From: Pholiota molesta
Taxonomy: Eukaryota > Basidiomycota > Agaricomycetes > Agaricales > Strophariaceae
Direction of reading: 5' to 3'
DNA: 64,000 bases
Assembly: GCA_014925825.1 (NCBI GenBank)
Contig: JACGCK010000086.1
Coordinates: 62,001-126,000 of the forward strand
Shown: one piece after another, positions 57,013 through 64,000 of the stretch
Position numbering within the stretch: position 1 is the first letter of the stretch
Layout of the letters: the number at the start of each line of letters is the position of its first letter
Made by a program: the position numbers and the translations under genes
The notes under the pieces: generated by a model
The model's input: only the letters and a program-made list of their open reading frames with translations
The model's database searches: none
Told to the model about the DNA's origin: nothing

Positions 57013-59997
57013 TAGACATGAACAGTTCCTGCGCTAATGCCAATGTCCAGGATTGCTCCGACTGATCAATGCCGCCAGAATGTGCATGAAAGATCCAGTG
57101 CTCGGCAGCATAATTTGTGAGAGGGAAGGACTTGGTGATAGTGCTCTTCTCTACCAAGTTGAGTGCATCAGACTGTAGAAGATAGGCCAAGCATGTCTGA
57201 GATATCAAGGCATGAGAGAGTTCGGCACTGGCCAAGTGGAAAAGTGAGGTGTCTCCTGTACGGAGGTGTTCAGAAAGAAGATATTCCTTGATCGAGAAGT
57301 GGGCCAACTTGACTTGTCCTGTTATCTTTCTTAGTAATTATAAGTAATACTCATAGTGCCAACTTAGCACGTACCTTCAGATTCGGTGATGAGACCAGAA
57401 CATTTCACCAACACATCCCGTGCATCCCAGTAGTGGTTGTCGGGCATATATCGTGGCCCATCAATAGTGTCAAGATCCACAATGATGGTTTCCGAAATTT
57501 CAGCGAGTTTCATCGGGCGAACAGAAAAGCACAACCAGCGCAGAAATGTCTTGGTATGGTCAGCCTGTTCGTCAATCTTCGACAAAATTCGGTCGTAAGT
57601 TTCATATAAACCCTTTGGCAAGCTGTCTAACTGGCTCATGACGGAACGACGGTTTGGGCATTTCTTCAACTCCATTAACTGTAGCGCGACCCATCGAAAC
57701 CTATATATATATAAAAATGTCAATTCTACAAGGTTTAAATTGGCGATGTAACTCGTACATTCCCCCGGCGCGCTCTGTTAGGGTTGACTTGATTATGTCC
57801 CGCGTTTGATTGTCCCAGTTCTTCACCCGCGAAAGCTGCTCTTCGAGGTATATGGTGATGTCAGGATTCACAGTGGTCGCCAGGTCCACACAGTTTGGGT
57901 CAAGTAGTTGGAGAACATCGCTAATATCGCGCTCTGGCCGACTAACGACCATCATATGCAAGTTGCGCATCGAAAGGGAGATAATTTGATCAATCCATGG
58001 CAGCAACTTCTCTCGTTGGATGCATTCGTCAAGGGAATCAATGACAATGTACGTGGTTTCTAGGCCACTTATGATGTGGTGAAGGGTGTCCTGGAGCGAT
58101 CTGGTGGACGGTTGCTGTTGGCCATGACCGTACAACTCCACCAACACAGTAGGTATACCGTCGCATTGCACAGAGAGCTGAGAGATGAGAGATCGGATGA
58201 GCTTATCATGTAGTTGAAGATCATTTTGCCCATCCCTTCCATCAAAGAAGAAATACGCGTAAGAGACCGATGGCTTTTCCTTGCGAAGTTCGATAATTTT
58301 CTCGATGACGGACGAGCTGAGAGGACAGCAGCGGGTTCGTTTAGTTCCATAAATTTAGGGTCGAATTAGGGAGTCGTAACCTACCATAAAACTGTTTTTC
58401 CACACCCAGCTGTGCAATTATTTAATAACGCTGTGCGTTTACGAAGGGGGAAACTTACCGGTTCCCTTGATCCAGAGAAAGCCGGCCTCTTCCCGCAATT
58501 CGTGGAATCGCGTCCCATTGAGAAACCAGGAGCACGTCTCCTCTTGATGCTTCTCACGCGCTTCGTGGTAATTCTTGGAACTATCTGGCGCAGATAACCA
58601 TTGATAAATCTTCTCAGCTGTAAAAAGTAAAGAGTCATTTATCATTATCAGATACACTAAAATTTCATGTAAATACCTTTTTGGTCGTCTTTGATTGTCT
58701 TCAAAGTTGCCTTGATTTCTGTTACGCCACCTTCGGCACTGATAAGTACCCTTCTATCGAATTTTTGCTTTAGGTCATCGCAGGACTTTCGACATTGTTC
58801 AATGCGTGATTTCATATCGCCTGGTAACTGAGAGTTCACAGCTCGCCCTACGAGATGACCGTCATGATGAGATTGGACAAATAAAAATTCACTCGGAGGT
58901 TGACGTACTCGAGAAAGATGGTTTCGTATACTCATGAATGATCGCCATAACCTTGAGCGATGTGCGGCCAATGTTCTCGATAACGTTAGTCGTCCCTGCA
59001 ATCAATGGCAAGTCGGGGCGCTCATTCGCAATGCCCAACACCTCGCGCAGGCTTTCGGCAAGATCTCGAATAGTATCATCCATGCCCTTTGCCTCTTGTA
59101 CAGCCTATTTGGATAGTAAATATTGATATTGGGAGCATGAGCATTTTTTAGAATTACCTTGTTACATACGTCGTAAACAGTAGACATAACGGTCCAAGAC
59201 GCCTTCAATATAGGATGTACCTAGTTACACACCCACCGAGACAGTAAGATAAGAAATAGGAAACGATTTGCAATGATTGAACATACATCAGCAATGTTGT
59301 CCATGATCTTCTTCGTCAGCTGTAATGCGATGCCAAGCGTTGAAATGATTGCAGACGCGGGCGCTTCAGTGGTGCTCTTCAAGCGAGAAACATTGGCGTC
59401 AACAGTTTCCATGAAGCAGTTGAAGCTGTCTTCGGGTTCGGGAATGAGAGATAAAGCAATTTTTATCTTTGACGCAATTCCTGTGGCATTCTCATTTTCG
59501 AGGTCAAGAGTTATGTCTAACCAATTCAGCTTTCGACGAGAGTGTAAGCAAGAAATGGCTAACCGTTATTGAGCAACTCAAAGACCTTCCCGCTGTGCTG
59601 TCCAACTATATGTTCTTTGATACGAATCCTGCTTTGCCGATAGATAACTATCTTGATCGTCGACGAGGGGTGGAGCGAGCTAACATTAACAGGGCATTTA
59701 TTAGAGGGTGCTGTAACGAAAGAGGATGCGAACTCACAATTTATGGTCTTCTGGCCATTCCCATCGAGGCGGAGGTACGCTGTGCTTATTCTCCGACTTT
59801 GCGACTTTTTCTTTTTCATCATCCACGTAGATTTTCACAAAGTATTCTGCTCCGGGATGCGATCCATTCTCCAGGTCGCCCACGACCTCGATGCCTATGT
59901 CCACAAGATCAGCCCCAATCTATCACCGTAGCAAAGCCTTCTTACTTGCTAAGTGGGCGTGAATCGGAACCGCAGACGTTCGATTATCACTTGCCAT
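57013..59997 (-). pseudogene. C2-NACHT part of an NLR-like (STAND) gene, truncated by copia
   Basis: A multi-exon gene for a fungal NOD-like receptor. In order: an N-terminal C2-like domain (GIEVVGDLENGSHPGAEYFV, KIYVDDEKEK, PPPRWEWPEDHKF spliced to SLHPSSTIKIVIY); a helical region (MDNIADVHPILKASWTVMST, SRIEQCRKSCDDLKQKFD); and the NACHT ATPase with P-loop GTAGCGKTV (split by an intron), Walker B IVIDSLDEC, sensor VVSRPERDI and a winged-helix part with LPKGLYETYDRIL and VKLAHFSIKEYLLSEH. Coding sequence stops at the LTR after AQELFMS. In fungi such proteins act in non-self recognition and programmed cell death; that role is family knowledge. The start is uncertain: ATG at 59,997 gives MASDNRTSAV, but the first intron is not resolved. 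The ankyrin end lies at 49,232-50,165. Confidence 0.82.
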
Positions 59998-60769
59998 GGT
60001 TGCGGGAAGGAGAGAGAGTGTACACGAGTATCTTTGTTGGGACAGACACCCACGCCCAAGTTGCGCGGTCTTCTTTTGAACGGTGTGCAAATATGACCCA
60101 GAGCTGTGCGGCGACCAGGTGAGAACATCTATGCATATCATTCACAATCTGAATCCCCGATATCAGCGTAAAATTAGCTATCTGCTTCCCATCGTGGAAG
60201 CGTCCAGCAAGATCGGAGGGTAGAAATTGTTGTTTGATACGACGAATATTACAATCGGCACTCACACGGTGGGAGGGTGTCGCCCAGCCTCTTGTCTTTT
60301 GCAGGCTACACGGTTCAACGATAGAAGAAATGGAAGAAGAAAAAGGAATGGTCCACAAATTCGTACCGGCGGACCAAGAAGGCTAGAGTGTTTCTCTACA
60401 ACGGGCGGTGATGTCTTGATGTCCACTGATCCCACGTGAAACTCACACTGCACTTGCAGATCGCTGATAATTTCTATTTGGTTACTTGATTAAATTCATT
60501 GAAGGAGCGGTAGAAGCGCAAGTGTAGAAAAAATCGTCGACTAATGCAATCCCTCATTTACTCTGCCTACAAAGCACCAACACTACAAAATGATTAGTAC
60601 AGCGAGAAACGTTTGCAAATACACGACGCACCGTGATTCTAAGTTGTTCATTGGTGACCGCGATTGTCCTGCGTTTGCAGATTGTTGTACTCTGGAAGTG
60701 TTATCCATGCATGACGACTAGTGTCAGAAATCGGCGCATAAATGAGGATTTAAGGGCTTAGGAATTCGA
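59998..60769. other. Intergenic region upstream of the NLR-like gene
   Basis: Expected to hold the NLR-like gene promoter. No gene or repeat is recognised. Confidence 0.4.
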
Positions 60770-61375
60770 AAGGATATTAGACGCACCGAGCGCTCATAGG
60801 TGTAACCCTTAGTAACAATGGCGTAGATAGCGTTGACCGAAGAGAGCTCGACGAAATCCTTGGTGCCATCAACCTCGTTCTGGTAGACCTTGAAGACGTC
60901 TGTACCGCAAAAGAATGACTATCAAAAATTTTAGCGCAAAGAGTGGCCGGACCCTCACGTACTGCTCTCCTTGTGGACTCCCTCACGTTTGACCTCCATG
61001 ACGGTAGGCTCATACGATAGACCGCGGATGAATTTGTTGTTGTATGCAGGCACAACCGATTCGTACTTGATGTTCTCCTAGTCGATCAGGTCGGAAATAG
61101 CAGTGACATCAGCAAACGTAGGAATGTCACGGCCGGTTTGGTTGAAGGTGGGCTGCTAGCTAGGTCCAGCAATACTGAGAAGCTGAACCACCCACAGACC
61201 ACCATTGTCGAAGGAACTTCTTGGAGCTTGTCGAAAGGGACGTGGGTGAGAGTATCTGCTCCATGCTGCTTCAGCATGGTAGATATATAAAATCGCAAAC
61301 GTACGCACCCTCGTTACCAACACCAAGTGCCTCCCCGACACATAATTCAACGAGCTTGCTGGACGCGATCATTAT
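60770..61375 (-). pseudogene. Decayed gene of unknown family
   Basis: From an ATG at about 61,372 the minus strand reads IASSKLVELCVGEALGVGNE, an intron, then FDNGGLWVVQLLSIAGPS, stop, QPTFNQTGRDIPTFADVTAI, SDLID, stop, ENIKYESVVPAYNNKFIRGL, SYEPTVMEVKREG, another intron, then VFKVYQNEVDGTKDFVELSS and VNAIYAIVTKGYTYERS. Two TAG codons (about 61,157 and 61,082) break an otherwise continuous, protein-like frame. The pattern suggests a small conserved protein that has lost function. I do not recognise the family; no catalytic motif is obvious. Confidence 0.55.
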
Positions 61376-61782
61376 CATCGACTAGAACGGAAGAAGAGGC
61401 CGAATGGATAGGAACAGCCGCATAGCCAGAGTGAGCACGCGAGAACGGACATGATTGAAATCGAATCGAGATGCGGCGGTGATCGTAATTCAAACTCCGC
61501 ACCAACGTTGTCGTCAATCATTGAATCAATTTCTCCTTCGTTGCTCGATAAGTTTGCGATAAGTACATATCTTCAGCGCGCCAAAGCCTTCAATGGGAAA
61601 CTGTTACTCAAGGATTTGAGTCCCGAATAAGCTGAAGTTCAACATGTCACGTGGTCAAAAAACGATGAAAAGTACGCAACGGCGTCGGCGACGGTAATAC
61701 AAACTGTGCCAGTGATTGTGCAGTAATTAGCGCTAATTGATACTTCTGCCGCGACAGTAATCCTCTTTGAACCTTTGAGTCA
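61376..61782. other. Intergenic region between divergent genes
   Basis: Nothing recognised. It should contain the promoter of the zinc-finger gene. Confidence 0.4.
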
Positions 61783-63437
61783 ATGCCTTGTTCTGAACCT
61801 CCAATCAACACCCTCCCAGCCAGACTTAGGCGCTCTTCCAGACGGTCCAATGCAGGAACTGTGGACGCCTCTGCTTCTTGCCCAATACCGACGCCTTCAA
61901 CATCGAAGATCCCCGTTCAATCCACTTCGCTTTCAAGAAACGTTTCTTTTTCTGGCCAGAAAAGCGTAATAAATACTTTAGATGTGACAATCTCGACGGA
62001 GAAAAGGGATGAAATGGATGTGAGTCGTATTGAGTCAACTTTTCTGACCCTTTCACTAAATTCATCTCAGCGGTGTAGCGGGTGCAAGAATGGGGGAAAC
62101 CTCGTCTTTTGCTCCGAGTGTGATGTATGTGCTCTCTGCGACGATTGCGTTGTACTGGGCAAAGGAGATGAAGGGGAATGTATTGATTTCATATGTCCGA
62201 AATGTTTCCTTCGGAAGACGCCCAAAAATCCATATGTGCGTTTCTCCCTTTCGTATTCCTCAACCTGCGCTAACATCAAACTAGCCTCATACCCTCTTAA
62301 GCAAAACAAGCACAAGGGAATTCTGGCCAAAGATCATAACTGCGCCTCTTGCCATAATTTCCATTCGCCTCCAAGATATCAAGGCATCAGAGACTCCGGT
62401 ACCATCCCTTTACCACTATTTAGTACCCTGGATGAATGGAAATATAGTTTTTATCGATATCGATTTCAATTTTTCAAACGAGTCGGGCTGCGAAGATTTT
62501 GAAAACCGGCTCAGAGACTTGATTAGGTTCTTTACGGAAGGAGAATTCCAGGAGTAAGTGGTGTTCGATCATTCTTTACTCCCAATACTAATTCTTCTTC
62601 TTACAGTTGCGCCAGGTTCATGGTATTTCTGAACACTCGTTCAGATCCAACAAATGGTTATCTCCACGTTGACCCAGGAAACAGCGGCAAAGTCCCTATC
62701 AGAGAGGTGCAAATATCTTCTCTAGTTTCACCCTCGAAGATCTAACTTCTATTTTCGCAGCTTTTTGACACTATTTTTCCGGCGGATTTCAGAATAATTC
62801 TGCAACGAAGCCCATACAATATCTTGAGTATCATGTCCTGTGGCGCCCTTACTGTCTGTGCTGGATCGCAACTGAAAGCTTTTGCGAAGGAGTGAGTAGT
62901 TATTTCGTCATATTTTCATATCATCCAACTCTGCTTAGGAAGGTGTTCGGAAACATACTCGCATTCACGCAACCGAATTTGCTGCCCTCATTGACCTTCA
63001 GGTTCTTCAACGAACTCGGGCTCAACCACTTCATCTACGATAGAAAGACGCTGAAGCATCTTCTCCGAGACAACCAAATCCTGGGAGCGCACACAGATGT
63101 CGTCCAGTATCAGGCTGATTCCTACACCACCTTCAAATGGACCCATCCTATTCTGCGCCCAATGGGCGAACCAATCGTACCCCAGTGCCCCACCTGCCAC
63201 CGCATCCGGATCTTCAATATTCTGAAAACAACACCCGACTTTATCACGCTTAAGTGTTCAGTCTCTTCCTGCGACTACCGATGCAGCTATCATCTTCCTG
63301 CCAAAATGAAATGGGTATTTGGGCCGCCTACAAAGGATGATGAACGCGGAGCCTGGTGCTATATTACGACTCGATATGAGGAAGATAAAAAGGAGGACCA
63401 CATCAACGATGAGGATGTCAATATGGATACGTCTTAA
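61783..63437 (+). CDS. Uncharacterised protein with two cysteine-rich zinc-binding regions
   Basis: Five exons (61783-62235, 62285-62553, 62607-62706, 62761-62891, 62939-63437) give 483 residues with all joins in frame. Residues about 95-145 hold a dense Cys array, RCSGCKNGGNLVFCSECDVCALCDDCVVLG...CPKC, spaced like a PHD/RING-type cross-brace. The middle is a mixed alpha/beta region (PWMNGNIVFIDIDFNFSNES, FFTEGEFQDCARFMVFLNTR). Near the C-terminus lies a second pair, VPQCPTCHRIRIFN and LKCSVSSCDYRC, like a zinc ribbon. The end is acidic. The product is probably nuclear or a protein-binding regulator, but no named family is recognised; agaricomycete-restricted families of this shape exist. The ATG at 61,783 is the first in frame. 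Confidence 0.72.
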
Positions 63438-63794
63438 AATAATTATCCTCCCTGATACACATCGATGTATGAAATCAGTGTACATAAATTGTTCTGCGTC
63501 TCCGGCATTCCAAGGTATTCATCCTACAATTCGTAAGCGTGACGAGACACGGACTGGTTAGTAAATGAGTCTGACAGTCTATGGCAGTGTCGATATCGTC
63601 TTGTTCCCGGCGTTTCCGCATAACAACTATCATGCAACACCTGCCCTCAGGCTTACTCTGAGAAAGCTCTAATTTAATAAAGTTTAATGTTACACTGAAG
63701 TCGCATAAAACAAATTACATTCGTACAGAATTGTATACCGACATGGAAATTCCATCGGAGCTGTAACCTTCCGATAGAACTATGGTTTTCCGGA
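63438..63794. other. Convergent intergenic region
   Basis: The 3' flanks of two facing genes. Nothing else is seen. Confidence 0.4.
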
Positions 63795-64000
63795 TCAAGT
63801 TCGAACTCTAGCTTGGTGAGAGAGAGCCGAGAGAAGGATGCGCCGATAGGCCGTCAATTCAACCCAGAGATCGTTTTTGAAGTAGCCAATGTATTCCAAA
63901 TTATCCCGGAAGCCATCTAGAGACATGACTATAGCACGCACAGCTTCGTCCGGAGAATCTGTGTTTTCGATGCTGGCAGAGGCTTCTGCGACCTCGGCGC
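63795..64000 (-). CDS. C-terminal end of a gene running off the window
   Basis: The minus strand is open from the window edge to TGA at 63,795-63,797 and reads AEVAEASASIENTDSPDEAV, RAIVMSLDGFRDNLEYIGYF, KNDLWVELTAYRRILLSALS and HQARVRT. It is amphipathic and protein-like, with no stop in 68 codons. The family is not recognised from this short piece. Confidence 0.55.
   Translation of the reverse strand, partial: AEVAEASASIENTDSPDEAVRAIVMSLDGFRDNLEYIGYFKNDLWVELTAYRRILLSALSHQARVRT

Overview
The window is nuclear DNA of a filamentous basidiomycete, probably an agaricomycete. Genes are dense and rich in short (about 45-65 nt) introns. Protein types are fungal (Zn2Cys6 factor, Trs65, HMG-box factor, F-box, GH5_12-like glucosidase, NACHT-ankyrin protein), and the mobile elements are those expected in such genomes (Ngaro-type tyrosine-recombinase retrotransposon, Ty1/copia, hAT). 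All gene models were spliced by eye from reading frames and GT/GC-AG signals, so exon edges are predictions.

Left part (1-35 kb), mostly single-copy genes: a Zn2Cys6 transcription factor carrying three apparent frameshifts (1.2-4.7 kb, +); an intron-containing tRNA-Leu(CAG) (5.0 kb); a SLOG/Rossmann-like protein (5.5-6.1 kb, -); the TRAPPII subunit Trs65 (6.5-9.5 kb, -); a GC-rich orphan C-terminal exon (10.7 kb, -); mitochondrial ribosomal protein bL28m (11.8-12.4 kb, -); an HMG-box factor (14.4-16.0 kb, +); a GABA/amino-acid permease (16.6-18.9 kb, -); a secreted type-B carboxylesterase (21.0-23.4 kb, +); an F-box protein (24.1-25.5 kb, -); an NT-C2 protein (27.8-29.7 kb, +); a kelch protein (30.2-31.6 kb, +) and a GH5 membrane-anchored glucosidase (32.0-35.0 kb, +).

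Middle part (38.3-59.9 kb), a stack of nested insertions. A Ngaro-type retrotransposon (38,348-49,231, - strand) has complete split direct repeats A1...B1-A2-B2. Its reverse transcriptase is cut by a non-autonomous LTR element (41,688-47,041) with seemingly identical 403-bp LTRs and a 5-bp target duplication. That element has no pol genes; its interior is a head-to-tail array of diverged units spaced 328-330 bp apart. Beside it, a C2-NACHT-ankyrin (NLR-like) gene on the minus strand is split into a 5' part (57.0-60.0 kb) and an ankyrin part (49.2-50.2 kb) by a Ty1/copia element (50,166-57,012). The copia integrase is itself cut by a 1,520-bp hAT-like element (53,011-54,530).

Right part (60-64 kb): a decayed gene of unknown family (-), an uncharacterised zinc-finger protein gene (+), and the 3' end of a gene that runs off the window (-).

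The single-copy genes do not form a pathway or cluster. The strongest unexplained signal is the 328-bp periodic array inside the non-autonomous LTR element. The second is the demolition of an NLR-like gene by successive transposons.
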